DNA of 64,000 bases from Dimorphilus gyrociliatus (GCA_904063045.1 CAJFCJ010000006.1:1912946-1976945), one strand, 5' to 3'; positions 49,401 to 61,141 are shown, counted from the first letter of the stretch. Numbers and translations: made by a program. Notes: generated from the letters alone by a model not told the origin.

Positions 49401-51656
49401 TTATACTAAACTATATAGGTATTTTAAAATAGCCAATCAGTCAGTATAATAGTAATTTCTCAGTACACGTAATCTATAGGATCAGAATCGTATTGATTAA
49501 TATACTTGTACAAGAATCTTACACTATTAGATTATTTCGGTATAAGTAAACACTTTATTTTAGTTTTGTGCTACCTTAATCACGATTTTAATTAATATCT
49601 CATTTTTATAACTTATGATAATATATATTTAGAATTATATGATTTATCGTAAACTATGTCTTCCATAACTCTTGAAGGCTTCGGGTGTACGTAGCGTAAA
49701 AAATGACTACCATATAAAAAGGCGTTACTATGGAAACGAATAACCCACCTCACTGAATCGACGTTGACGATAGCGTAATTTTACAGGGGAAGAGTCATCT
49801 TTGTCATCTGAAGTTCCACTAACTTCTTCACTTTCGCCGTCCGAACCAATTTTAGGATTTTCATGAACGATTCCTGCAATAGAGAAATATGAGTAAAGTT
49901 GTACAGGTATATCGAAGAACGCCTTAAAGTTCTCTTTTTCTAGCATGTAATTTTTTTTTATACGTCTTTTTTTTCCTATCTCCTTCTATTTGATAGTAGC
50001 TTGTCACTTTTCACACCTTATAACCTCTTACATCTCGATTAGCATACCTCTATGTCTTTCATTTGATAAAAATTTCTCCTTTTAGACTATGTTTAATAAA
50101 CAGCCTAGTGATTTGATTTAAATGAAAATGCAAAAAAATAAAAAAAAACCGAATCGATCATTGTCGATAGGTATAGAAACGAACTCAATTCGTCGTTCTC
50201 CGGTATGTCGACATGTCCGACACTACGGCGTCTGAACGGAAGGTGCTTGACGAAGAGCATAGCTCTCCTTTCTTATCCGGTACCTCCTCTGTTGTTTCAG
50301 GTTATTTCCTATCAGTCCACCCTTTTTTCGTTTAAGCAGAAAATAATATAAAAAAGAAAAACACGCGAGGCGAAAATCAATCGCGGCGGTAAGGTACAGC
50401 ACTAGTTTCGTGACGGCAACGCCAACTGAAAATTTGCGTCCCCTGGCGAGTGACGCTTCGTCTAGAAGGCGTCGTTAGTTGTAATGATTTAAACGATTTA
50501 TAGATAAGAGGTTATACAAGTAAATGGCATTGTCCTTCACCTCGCTGCCCTCGCGTTACTAAATAATTTCCCTAGTTACCAATATTTTATTTTTTGTTTC
50601 AGATAAATTATAAATTAGATTTGTGGTCTAACTAGACGAAATAGCCAAAGGTGTTTCGTTAAGAGACCAATAACTTATACCTAATTGAAATTATGCCCTA
50701 GAGCATTTTTATTGAATTTTTCGCTTGCAGACACTTATTTTGCTTGGTAAAACAGACAAAGGTTATCTTTTCTTCAAAAGATACATTATAGGCCGCAGCC
50801 TGACATCATGAATGTGTTTTTTAGTTTGGCGCTAAAGGAGAATAGGAAGGAGGTACAGGATAAAACCTGCATTGATGCGATAGCGTCAACCTCTAATTTG
50901 TCTAGATTACTATTTTTCACCTCTTTTCGCTCCTGTTTACTTTCTAACACTTATGAAACGGTATAAGCATTTCATAAAGGAAATTAGGATATGATCACAA
51001 AGGTAAAATTTTTATCACCACATTATTCGCATCACGTCAGATACGATTGCGATCGATTCTTCTAAATGAATTATGTTGCGGATTTTATTCCCTTATCCCC
51101 TTTTCCTCACTATCTCCCGTCTTTTCGTTTATCTGACTGGCTCTCTCTTCCTATGCATATCCAATTATCCAGCAAAAAACAGATTAAGTCGTAACGTACC
51201 TAAGGAATTATGCCTCCCTAACGTAGGTCGTTTAAAATATAATTCGAAAGGAACCAAGGAAGACGGCGGTGATGTGAATACTTGTTCTGTAAATAGATAA
51301 AAAAAAAAACCCTTAATAACTTCAAGTGTTGACGGAAAAATAATGATAACAAAAAAAAATTTTAATAGGACTTTAAAGAACGCCATCTGACGGTATGTCT
51401 ACTAGATGAGGATATAAGCTATATATAAAAGAGCATTATTAAAATAGAATAATACAAGTTTTTAGGAAATTCGTAAACAAAAGGATATAATTGTATGTTA
51501 TATATTAAGCCATTATTCTATAATCTATTTACGTTCGGAGTTTCGTATTTCGTTGTCATTATTTTCTATGCTAATATTCTCCGTTAAATCTGACAAACTG
51601 CCGACACTCTTCGATTGACGGAACTTTAGAGAAAGCTTTCGTTTAAGTCTTTTCAT
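46495..51656 (-). CDS. PCTAIRE-type cyclin-dependent kinase (CDK16/17/18)
   Basis: Six exons, in order 51656-51533, 49873-49749, 48567-48463, 48391-48220, 48101-47944 and 47106-46495, give 431 residues. The defining motif PCTAIRE is present in [11 protein letters not shown]. The N-terminus [17 protein letters not shown] and the segment [19 protein letters not shown], then [11 protein letters not shown], match the PCTAIRE-specific N-terminal extension (a CDK16/17/18 hallmark with basophilic phospho-sites). Catalytic features: [12 protein letters not shown] glycine loop, VALKEIRLE Lys, [19 protein letters not shown], and the PCTAIRE/PFTAIRE signature [15 protein letters not shown]. These kinases bind cyclin Y and act in neurite growth, vesicle traffic and spermatogenesis. 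The C-terminal tail after the kinase domain is short. One gene here stands for the three vertebrate paralogues. A possible alternative first exon lies at 50185-50260. Confidence 0.95.
47107..47943 (-). other. Intron 5 of the PCTAIRE kinase
   Basis: An 837-base intron splitting the kinase domain between WNVK and LFLFQLL. It contains a CT-rich tract (plus strand) at about 47340-47420 and no other exon. Confidence 0.65.
48568..49748 (-). other. Intron 2 of the PCTAIRE kinase
   Basis: A 1.18-kb AT-rich intron with a cluster of three TATACTGTATA/TATACAGTATA copies between 49090 and 49156. Confidence 0.65.
49874..51532 (-). other. Intron 1 of the PCTAIRE kinase, with promoter-like block
   Basis: A 1.66-kb intron. 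Positions about 50160-50480 are clearly GC-richer than the surroundings and contain the possible alternative first exon at 50185-50260, so an internal promoter is plausible. Confidence 0.45.
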
Positions 51657-52866
51657 GTCACGCAGCAGCATTTGGTGATCTGGAGTAAACAAAGAATCAT
51701 TTACATATTTTTGGAAGTCGCTGACTCATTCATCGAGTCCGGTTGATATACATTAACAAAACATTTGATATAAAAATACAGATAAGATAGATAATTTTGT
51801 TCATCAAAATGTGATAAGCATATTTTTGATCGTTTACCTTTCGGATCTTTAAAGCGGTTAAGTTAATTGACTAAATCATCAAAATTCTTTTGCAATCGCT
51901 GCTAGTTTTTTGTGACCAGTATAAAAAGGATATATCCTTAAAATGAAGCTTAACTATGAATCGAACATTTAAAACCACAATTTTTCTGTTCAGGATCTTG
52001 GTTGCATTGATTGTTTTTAATCCCATGCAACCGTGCACTTCCTGTTCGAATTCTGTTCGAATTACAACTTTTGCATATTCAGTGCGGAAATGAGTTCCAG
52101 ACTACGTTGGACATCGCAAATGTAAAAAGCTGTTCCTATCTTTAAATTTCCGCCTTTTTCAAAATTATTCTCTCAGAGATCATCTCTTAAGACCTACATT
52201 TCCCTAATTACTTGTTTGCACAATTCCTGGAAAGCTACTCTAATATTAATTGAAATAAGAGGGTAGATGGAGATTTTTATATTAATCAGCAGTATTTTAC
52301 AACAATAAATTTAATAGCCTCTCTTTCTTGGAAAGCAATAAATACACTTATTTAGGTGCCGTATGAGACATATATATATATATAATCTTTAAGACAATCC
52401 TTGTTTTTATTTTTGAAGTATTGAATATTTGTTGGTATTATCCTACTTGAATTGTTAAGAAAATTAACGCTTAATCGGCTATAATTACCAAATTGGTACT
52501 GTGAAATAGTATATGTTTAAGAACAAATTTATCAAATCTAAGCATTTTCTTAAGGGTTCTAGAGTTAGCGGAAAAGAATACAAATAGACAAGAGACTGAT
52601 ACTCTAGCTTTTATAAAAATAGAACAGCTTTGTTTCGAGTTAAACTAAGAAAAATGCTTTTATATTAAATGAAACAATATGAAGTAATAAAATTAAATAA
52701 ATCCGCTTAAATAAGCCACTTTCTCCTACTTTTGTGAGTTTTATTTGCTAAAAAGATTGGAAGCTGAAAGACTAGCTGCGCCAAATAATATCGATATATT
52801 TGTTGTCTTGGTAACAACGCCCACAAATCGATTCATTAATAGTTGATTACTTGTTCGATAGAAACT
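51657..52866. other. Intergenic between divergent PCTAIRE kinase and small acidic protein
   Basis: AT-rich, no exon recognised. It should contain the promoters of both flanking genes, which point away from each other. Confidence 0.55.
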
Positions 52867-53220
52867 ATGTCGGATGAAAATGGAGAAGATCAAGAAAAAA
52901 AATCTGAACCGGATGACTTGTCAATATACGATCTTTCTCTATATGAAAGTGACAATGCTCTAGCCGATAATGAGTTTTTTAGAAAGTTTCATAGAGGAGA
53001 GCTACAAATTTTAAAGGAAATAAATTGTTGGATGGAGAAATATGACGTAAAAAAAAGTAACGACAATGAAATTGATGAATTTTTAGAAGATTCATATTCA
53101 ATAATTGATTTGAGCGAATTGAACGATGAAGAAAAATCTCTTCTGCAAGATGAAAAGAGACAAGTCGAAGAAATGACACTACAAGAAATTCTTGGAAGAT
53201 TAGCGAAAGACTTGGATTGA
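52867..53220 (+). CDS. Small acidic protein of unknown function
   Basis: A single-exon frame from ATG (MSDENGEDQEKKSEPDD) to TGA encodes 117 residues. It is strongly acidic, with many Asp, Glu and Ser, and two predicted amphipathic helices: FFRKFHRGELQILKEINCWM and the C-terminal VEEMTLQEILGRLAKDLD. No signal peptide or membrane helix. The even spread of hydrophobic residues in helical periodicity and the start context (actATGtcg) argue for a real gene. I do not recognise the family. A frame of 354 bases in AT-rich DNA could still be chance, but the composition is unlike the junk frames nearby. Confidence 0.6.
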   Translation: MSDENGEDQEKKSEPDDLSIYDLSLYESDNALADNEFFRKFHRGELQILKEINCWMEKYDVKKSNDNEIDEFLEDSYSIIDLSELNDEEKSLLQDEKRQVEEMTLQEILGRLAKDLD

Positions 53221-54275
53221 ATTTCTCCTATTATATACTATGTATATATAAATCTCTAATTATTTTTAAGGCAGTATCTCTTTTTGTCTTCAATTGTACT
53301 AATACTAATATAGAAGTTGTCCTAATTAAATACTGTGCATAAAACTTTCTCTTCTTATTGACGACACTTGAAATACAGCTGCATTACCGTTATTATCTTT
53401 AATTTTTCCATTTAAAAGGTATTAACAAGCAAATAAGAACCATTTCTTTTTCATATAAGATATTTATTTTTAAATGACTTCTAAAAGATATTCTCTGCGA
53501 TACTCTAATAGTTCGTACGTCTTTTTGTGACAGTTATAGATTTAAATAGATATGATAACCATTAAGTAAGGGCAAATTGATTTTTTCCTGAAGTAGATAG
53601 AAGCAAAAAAGACAGATATACTAATTTGTTGTAGAAAGAGATGACAAACATGTCTCCATTGTATTGAGAATATATTGTTATATAGTACATATTCATATAC
53701 AATATATATATATATTTATATATGTGTATAGAGTAAGAGAGAGAGAGAGAGAGAGAGGGAGAAAGTATACGCAAGTACATATATATATTTGCTCATTCTA
53801 TCAATAACTATAGGCATTATATGAAACTTTGCTTTTTTCATTTATATCAAGATAAACAAAATAAACCATAATGGACAATTATATGAAAAGAAATATCGCA
53901 AAAATCGGAATTATATACTTTTCGTTCAATAGCAGTATTGAAAGATAATCGATAGTTTCATTAAAGAAACTACCATTATTTATAAATGTACCTATTTTAG
54001 ATTTCTTCAAATAGTTTATGGAATATTTATATCTATAAAAGGCTGATAGAATATGTTATTTCTCTTGTTAATTTCATTTTCAAGTATGTTCTAATGTATA
54101 TATTTATGTTATAGATTAACAACATGGACTGTATATATACAGTTATACAGTTACAGTACACTACACACACTACTATATATAATATATATATATATATATA
54201 TTCTAATATATATGCATCTATTTATATTTATATTTATATTTATATTTATATTTATATTTACATTCATATTTGTAT

Positions 54276-54306
<31 letters not shown>

Positions 54307-54358
54307 TTTATATATAAGTGAATTACGGTTTAAAAGGTTAAGCTTTAATAATATACAG
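53221..54358. other. Intergenic or 5' region of the Cys-rich gene, repeat-rich
   Basis: Contains a (GA)n run at about 53739-53757, TA tracts at 53700-53720 and 54176-54201, a TTTATA-type hexamer array at about 54222-54272, and another TA tract at 54276-54301. The signal-peptide exon of the following gene should lie here or further upstream but was not recognised. Confidence 0.55.
54222..54301. repeat. Hexamer (TTTATA)n array followed by (TA)n
   Basis: About eight tandem TTTATA units with slight decay at the 3' end run into a pure TA microsatellite. It sits just upstream of the first recognised exon of the Cys-rich protein. Confidence 0.85.
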
Positions 54359-57300
54359 ATTTCATCCTTTCTACTCAAATTATCGAGAATTGTGAGCTAA
54401 ATTATTCATCGCCAGATGTTTGTTTAAAATGCCAAGATGGATTTTCTTTATCTGAAGAACACACCTCCTGCCGTAAACGTACGTTTATCATTTAATTACT
54501 TTTTATCAATTTGGCCTTATAAGTTGTCAAAATATAAATATAATAAAGTCAGAAGGTGGAAAAACGTAGCATTAAAAATGTTGTATTAGATTATATCGGT
54601 ATATCTCTGACCGTTTACCGGTAAATTAATATCCTCTCCTCAGGCAACTTAGATTTTAGTAATATTATGAAAGATTGAAGGGGCGATAGGGAAATGAGAG
54701 AGGGGTGAAAGGTTCGCCTTTTAGAGGTCTTGGGTATTAGTTTCATATATTTTAAAGATCGCTTAAGTAATGATTTTACCAATTTTGTTGAAACCATATA
54801 AACTAACTAGAAAACTGTTGAGAATATTAATAACATAACATTGTTTCTATCGGCGTTTTAATCAGCTTGTGTAGCCTTCTGCAAAGTTTGCCAGCAAAAT
54901 GGAAACAAATGTTTGGAATGTGAAAGCGGATTCTATTTGGATACGAGCGACAACTTCTGTTACGGTATGTTATAAAACTCTGGAGTCGTATTATTTCATT
55001 ATATTCTTCAGGTCGGATAAGCCGATTCTGTTGAATTTTTTTTCTATCGAACGTATTATTATTTTCATAGTTCCACACCCATATATTCATTTTTATACAA
55101 TATAGCCTGTCCGGACGGATGCGAAACTTGTTTGGATAGCAAAAATTGCTACATCTGTTCCTCTGCCTTTATATTGAAAAGGGAATCAGATAGAGTAGCT
55201 AGCTGCCAAAGTAAGTTGATATTGAAGTTCTTTGTTTTTGTTTTTATTTTTATTCTTGCCTTGAATAAGACGGGAAATAAATAAGAGAGGAATTCTGTTT
55301 TTTTTCGTTAAAAAGAAACCTGCGATTCGAATTGTTTGGAATGTGAAAGCGAAAACGTCTGCAAAAGATGCAAAGATGGTTACTATTTTGATGAAAGAAC
55401 ACAATTCTGCCAGCAGTGCCCATCAAGATGCAGAAGTTGTAGAGTAGATGGCGTTAGCGATCTTTCATGTACGCAATGTTTTGAAGGAGCGTTTCTGGAT
55501 AATATAAAAGGATGTTCAGGTTTTTTCTATTCTATTTAGGTCTACGTAGATAATTCTCACATCACGTTATTATTCCAAAAAAGTCTGGTTTATATTTCTT
55601 TTAGCATAAACTACAAGCTTATTTAATATTTGATAATCACGTGAAAAGAAAACATTATTGTATCTCAATAGCCATCTAAAAAAGTCAAAGTATGTTCATT
55701 CAATATACTTCATTATTCTTTACGCGTGCATAATAAGTGAATATATCCTATTTATTTTTTGCACTTCTGTATGTATCGTAATATATCTATATATACGTAT
55801 ATTTGCTATAATAACAGACTTTCAACTTGATTATCTTCATGTATATAGCATCCTAGCACTCTCACTCTTTTACTTTCTTGCATATTCTATCTCCTTCTGT
55901 CTCTGTCTGTCTGTCTGCTTGTCTGTCTTTCTCTTCCTCTCTCCCTCCTCTCTCTCTCTTTCTCTCTCTCTACGTCGTTTTCCAGATAATAAAAAAGACT
56001 AATTAGACTAGAAAACTATTCTGGCGATAGAGCTTAATACAGAAAATTGAAAAAACTTCTATTATATAACAATAAATCAGCTGATCCTTTGTTTCCCGGT
56101 TTTTAGTTGATTTTATCTCAATCCTTGTAGGTCGCTGGCAATCTTTTTCAGGTATTGAATAGTTTTTTTGATTATTTTATGTTCGCACATAATATCAAAG
56201 GAGTAAACCACTGGTGTAAGGATGCATTTATGGAAAGTACTTTGCGAATATTGTATGGAATAAATAAAAAGAGAAAGAGACAGGAATTGAAAGGGAGTGG
56301 GAAAAGAAGAGAATAAAAATAGAGAATAAATAATTTTTAAATGGCTCTAAATATATTCTCTTTATTCGGCCGATTATCAACTAAAAAGGTTATTTCATAG
56401 GGAACAGTCGAATTGTAAATCATCAACAGTTTATATATTTAGAAGCTAAAGGAAAGATTCCCGGTTTCTTTCTTATTATATTTTTTGGTATTATGAACTA
56501 TATTATGAATTATTTAATTATTTTCTCTGGTTTATTAAATTCATATTGCCTGATATATTAACCAGTAATAATTGTAAATGAATGTAGGAAATTAAAAGAA
56601 GCCATCTAATTAGTTTGTATTAGAAAAAGCTATTTAAGTGGTAATCGATAGAAAACGTTTTATTAATATATAATAAATATTCGATAGTTTGTCCCCATGG
56701 ATTGGGCTGTAAAACTTGCAGCCAGAGCCGAAAGGAGGAAGGATCTCCAATACAATGCGATTCCTGTTTATCGGCTTTTGGATTGCATACAGATTTCGAT
56801 TATCCGATATGCCTTGGTAATAAGATAGTCTCTATGTGTATAGTTAAAAAGTATATAATGATTGTTTTTCTTTTATTAAAGCTTGCGGAAACAACTGCAA
56901 ATCTTGCACCATCACTTCGTTTTTTAGTAGAGAAGTTTATCTAACAAACTGTACGGTTTGTAACACCGGATTTACGCTTGATAGCGGTCAATGCATAGGT
57001 AAAAATTATACTAAATATACAATATTGATCTGATGTGATAGACCAATTCAAACAGCCTGTTTAGAACCCAACTGTGAAAGGTGTAAAACTGCGGAAATAT
57101 GCTCTCAATGCTCAGAAGGTTTCTATTTATCGCACACTAATGAATGCAAAAGTAAGTTAAAGGCATGAAAAGTCAACTCTTTAATTAAGACTTATAACCT
57201 TCACCTTACTCGAGTTCTCCTCTCTTGCAGCCTGTCCATTCAAATGCCTTTCATGTAAGTCTGCAAACACCTGTACGGTTTGCAGAAGTGGATTTTCTTT

Positions 57301-57714
57301 AACCGCAAATTGGCAATGCAAAGAGTGCGGCCGAATTCCCGGTTGCAAAAGTTGTTTGGCGAAGGAATCTTGTAGAAAATGTAAATCCGGCTATGAAAGT
57401 TCTAACGATGGATTGGAGTGTAAACGTGAGTTATTCGATAAATACTCTCATTTTTTATATCTTTAGTTGATATGAGAGATCCTATATTTAGACCAATAGT
57501 CAACTGCAATCGTTCGTATACATGAAGTTATATTTGTTTTGTATAAAATAACATAGATTTCTATTTCCCTGGGTTTAATTATTTTATTATTCAATTAGAA
57601 GCCGTTACAAAGTGTCAGTTGCCATACACTCTTAAGGTATCTAAGACCTATTTACTCCTCCTCATTTCTTATAAAGGGGAAGCTAGCTCAAAAGAACCGT
57701 TTTATCTTCGATAA
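54359..57714 (+). CDS. Cysteine-rich repeat protein (growth-factor-receptor/furin-like repeats), 5' end missing
   Basis: Exons: 54359-54478, 54866-54964, 55106-55210, 55316-55519, 56688-56816, 56882-56998, 57056-57151, 57231-57425 and probably 57599-57714 (stop TAA). Each coding exon starts and ends in phase 1 and encodes one or more units of the type C-P-x-x-C-x-x-C...C-x-x-C-x-x-G-[FY], for example PCVAFCKVCQQNGNKCLEC, ACPDGCETCLDSKNCYIC and CLEPNCERCKTAEICSQC. This is the disulfide-rich repeat pattern of furin-like/GFR Cys-rich domains, so the protein should be extracellular. No kinase, peptidase or membrane segment was found, and the signal exon is not identified. The last exon is weak: it has one Cys (KCQLPYTLK) and no repeat. 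Confidence 0.75.
55520..56687 (+). other. Intron of the Cys-rich protein gene
   Basis: A 1.17-kb intron; its donor (GTTTTT) is weak. It contains a pyrimidine tract at about 55880-55975 and no further Cys-rich exon. Confidence 0.6.
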
Positions 57715-57936
57715 GTCAATAGGTCTTTTTGTCTCGTATATTATTTGCCTTCTTTTGTCGAATCACTAATTCTCTGTTAGCGTTCTTTCTTTCCTATCTT
57801 CTCTCATTGTATACTATAGTTGTATAATTAGAAATCTTCTACTTTGTAGTTTATTTTTCCCAGCTATAAATATTTTCCCATTTATTTTTGCATTTAAATT
57901 ACCCAAAATCCCAAAATACATTACGAAATGTATTTT

Positions 57937-57942
57937 AATAAA
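57937..57942 (+). terminator. Candidate poly(A) signal of the Cys-rich gene
   Basis: AATAAA lies 222 bases after the proposed stop codon and before the Ly6 exons. If used, it would make the Cys-rich and Ly6 parts separate genes. Confidence 0.35.
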
Positions 57943-58326
57943 AACATTACGATCATTCCCAATGCGTTTTTCTTCCCCCAGTCCCTCCCAAAAAAAGAGA
58001 GAAATATTCTTTGCTCCGGTCTATTCGATATGTATTGATGTAACTTGTCATTTTTTTCCTGGGCTAGTCGATAGTATTTCCGTGCTGGGGTCACGTGACT
58101 AAACAAAAAAAAATATATAAATTGTACAGTGATGGACTGCGAACTGTGTATGTAAATATAATTTATGTACTATAGTATTGCATATGTACAGTATATTGAA
58201 ATGGACTTGATACAATTCATATATAGAAGACTTAAAATGTAGATACTAATAGATTTTATACATAAATTGCGTTAATTTATGTATTGAAAAATTACGTCTT
58301 TGACTTGCTTTTTTCTCAATTAATAG

Positions 58327-59461
58327 CCACTCACAGATGTTACGCTTGTAAAGGAGATGAAAAGACTTGTGGTAGAAACTTTAGAGATTTCACGGTTTCC
58401 TGCCCAAATAAGGACTGTTGGGTAGGGCTTTATATTTTATCTTCTCTTCTGTATATTTTAATTAAAAGTTCTTAAAATTATTACAAAGTAAATGGAAAAA
58501 AGGGAAATGAACTGCTTACTCCTTTGCCTTTATCTTGTAAGCTCAAATAGTAAAAAATATTTTTTGTTCACCTACACTAGACGATTACGCTAGTGGAAGC
58601 GGGGCTGACTACATACATCCGGAACTGCAATCTGGGCATCTGTACAAAGGACGCTACCTTCCAGGAATGTTTTGTTTCCAGCAGGGTACAAGTTAGTATA
58701 TTACATTTGAAAAAACTTTGGTCAGGGGGAGCCACAGTTTATAATATTTTCTTTTCCTATGTTTTTCAAGTAAAGCTTTCATTTTTACCTGCAACAACTT
58801 TTCTGCTTTGAATATACGTGCAAAGGAATGTAATAGATTATTCTAAATGTACAGTATCTATGAAAATGAACGAGTTATAAGCACCGCAACGCATTACTAA
58901 TGTAGTCGTTTTGCTGCATGATATTTAGTCTCAATGGGCTAAAAGCAAGGCATGAGAACAGTTTGCAAATTCATGAGTAAAACAAAGAGATTTTTTTGAT
59001 AGTCTACGTACGATGGTTGTCTTGAAACAAAAGGTTAATGAATAATTACAAAAATTAATTGCCTCCCAGCAAAGACGCAAAAATAATGAATAAACTCTTT
59101 ACTTTCTTTAAATATTTAAAAAGCTCAATATCGCGAAAGTAACTTAAAATTATGGACATTTATTGAAATAATTATTATTCAAGAACTAGCTTGATATGAA
59201 AAATGCATGTTAAACATTCCTATCATATGTGTTCATAAAAGGATTATCAATCAAATTATGCTTTTCACGTATAAACTTAAATTTATTAACAAGACGTACG
59301 ACGATTTATTCATACAGAAATGTCAAAGATGCTGTAGGAGAGACTTGTGCAACAATTCAACACTCTACGATTTGCCCGACAAATTGACGCCGTACGACAA
59401 AATATCGCCTGAAGGGACGCTCAACATTTATATTGCAGCCACCGTTATATCTCGGCCTTGA
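58327..59461 (+). CDS. Ly6/uPAR (three-finger) domain exons
   Basis: Exons 58327-58421, 58581-58685 and 59318-59461 encode one Ly6/uPAR domain: HRCYACKGDEKTC, FTVSCPNKDCW, IRNCNLGICTKDATFQEC and the hallmark KCQRCCRRDLCNNS, then a tail to stop (ISRP). Twelve Cys in family-like spacing suggest an extracellular three-finger fold. The exons match in phase 0 between each other. The first exon enters in phase 1, but no signal-peptide exon was recognised upstream. The tail is only mildly hydrophobic (LNIYIAATVI), so a GPI anchor is uncertain. It may be a separate gene with an unseen first exon, or the C-terminal part of the preceding Cys-rich gene, whose exon ending at 57425 has the right phase. 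An AATAAA follows at 59727-59732. Confidence 0.75.
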
Positions 59462-59574
59462 AGAAATAGAAAAAAAAAACAAATTTCATTATGTACATAC
59501 ACGTTGCTCTTTAAATTTTAATATTTAGACGTCGATGTCTATAAATATGTATAATATAGAGTATATACATATAC

Positions 59575-59619
<45 letters not shown>

Positions 59620-60024
59620 ATACTGCAATAGTACTTCGTGTCGTTTTATATTAACAGATTACTTGTACAGCATTTTAAAGTTATTTACAATTACGATAGC
59701 ATCTATATTGAAAACATTTAAGGTCAAATAAACTACTGGATTTGTTTAAAAGTCTTAGAAATTTATCTCCGTGTTTCACCTGTTATCATTCTCATATCTT
59801 CTTCATACCTCTTTTTGATCATCGGAACAAAGGAGTATGCAGGACGGAGAGGAAGACCCTAATTAGACTTTAATGAGGGGACTCCCGGTGAAGCTGATAA
59901 AAATACGTTCAATGATGAAAAGATAGAAGGGAAAAAGAATTCTTTGTTTTTTTTTTGTTTCTTTTGTTTGTTTAAAAAAAAAGGTTCAGAGAAGAAATTA
60001 ATAGCGATGTTGATTTCCAGTGCT
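59462..60024. other. Intergenic between convergent Ly6 and receptor genes
   Basis: Contains a (TA)n microsatellite at about 59580-59611 and the Ly6-side AATAAA at 59727-59732. No coding exon. Confidence 0.65.
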
Positions 60025-61141
60025 TCACAGATCAGCTTCAGTTGTAGGCGAAGCTACAATAGGAGCCTTATCTAAACGACGAAATTCCATTGTTGGATCA
60101 GCATTGGATTGTCTCCGCGCAGAAAACATCCTGTCCGATACGCAATGAAAAGCGGAGATGAAAGACTCCTTGAATTGATCGTTTGTAAAGCCATATAAAA
60201 CGGGATTAATCATCGAATTGGCGTAGGCTAGTACGTTCGAAACCTTAAAGGCTACAATAGCTGACCTAGTTGGCTTTTGTTTAAGTGCATGAGCGAAGGA
60301 AAAGTAAAGCTGAAATGACCAGTAAGGCAGCCAACAGATAATGAAGACAGCAATAATTATCGTTACTAATTTTGTTACTTTCTTATGAGATTTTTTCTTC
60401 CTCTCTGATCTTTGCGTTGCTCGTCGGAGTTTACCAACAAGTAGGCAATAAAGGCATATAATACCGATAACTGGTATAATGTACCCGAGGACCACTGAAT
60501 AAAGCATATAAGCTGTAACACCAGGAATTGAACCTACCGAAAGAGAATAAAATTACTATAACGATTAATTAAATAAATATATAATTACCAAATATTGGAG
60601 CATCTACTCCACAACTGGTTTTATAGGTGCAGTTCGACACTTTCCTATTGACCTTGACATAAATAATTATGGGAGCAAGAGCTCCGATCGAACCTATCCA
60701 AATTATGGTCAAGGCTAAATAAGCTCGACTTAAGGTTCTCCAACCCATTGACTTTATTGGATAGCAGACGGCCAAGAATCTGTCGCCAGCCATTACCAGT
60801 AATGTGAATGCTCCAGTAAATTGGTTCACGCACTGAGAGAAGTAATATAAATAGCAAACAATATCCCCGAATATCCATTGGTTTTTAACGAACATGCAAA
60901 TAATAAAAGGCATTCCACAAAGAAATATCAGATCAGCTACACTCAAGTTGAAGATATAAATGTTTGTCACCGTCTTCATTTTGGAGTAGCGGAGTATAAC
61001 ATACAGAACGAGAGCATTTCCAACACTTCCCACAGAGAAGATGAGAGTGTAAAATACTATATTCAATACATCGTCCCCTGTTAAATCCGATTTTGCAGAG
61101 GGACGTAATTCAGTGCAGTTCATTGGAGTCGAGTTTGTCAT
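60025..61141 (-). CDS. Somatostatin/allatostatin-C-type G-protein-coupled receptor
   Basis: Two exons, 61141-60589 and 60533-60025, give 353 residues with seven hydrophobic segments. The N-terminus has glycosylation sites (NST, NCT). Class A marks: GNALVLYVIL (TM1), NLSVADLIFLCGMPF (TM2), QFTGAFTLLVMAGDRFLAVC (TM3 with DRF in place of DRY), CWLPYW (TM6) and NSMINPVLYGFTNDQFKESF (TM7, helix 8). The NQFT...D-R-x-x-AVC-x-PI-x-S block and the YGF-x-x-x-x-F-x-x-SF end are typical of somatostatin, opioid and arthropod allatostatin-C receptors. These couple to Gi/o. The proposed start is the ATG after a 3' splice-like site (cgttacttacag) 10 bases upstream; an in-frame ATG 90 bases earlier would add 30 residues. 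The ligand could be the peptide encoded at 8.1-10.2 kb. Confidence 0.9.
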
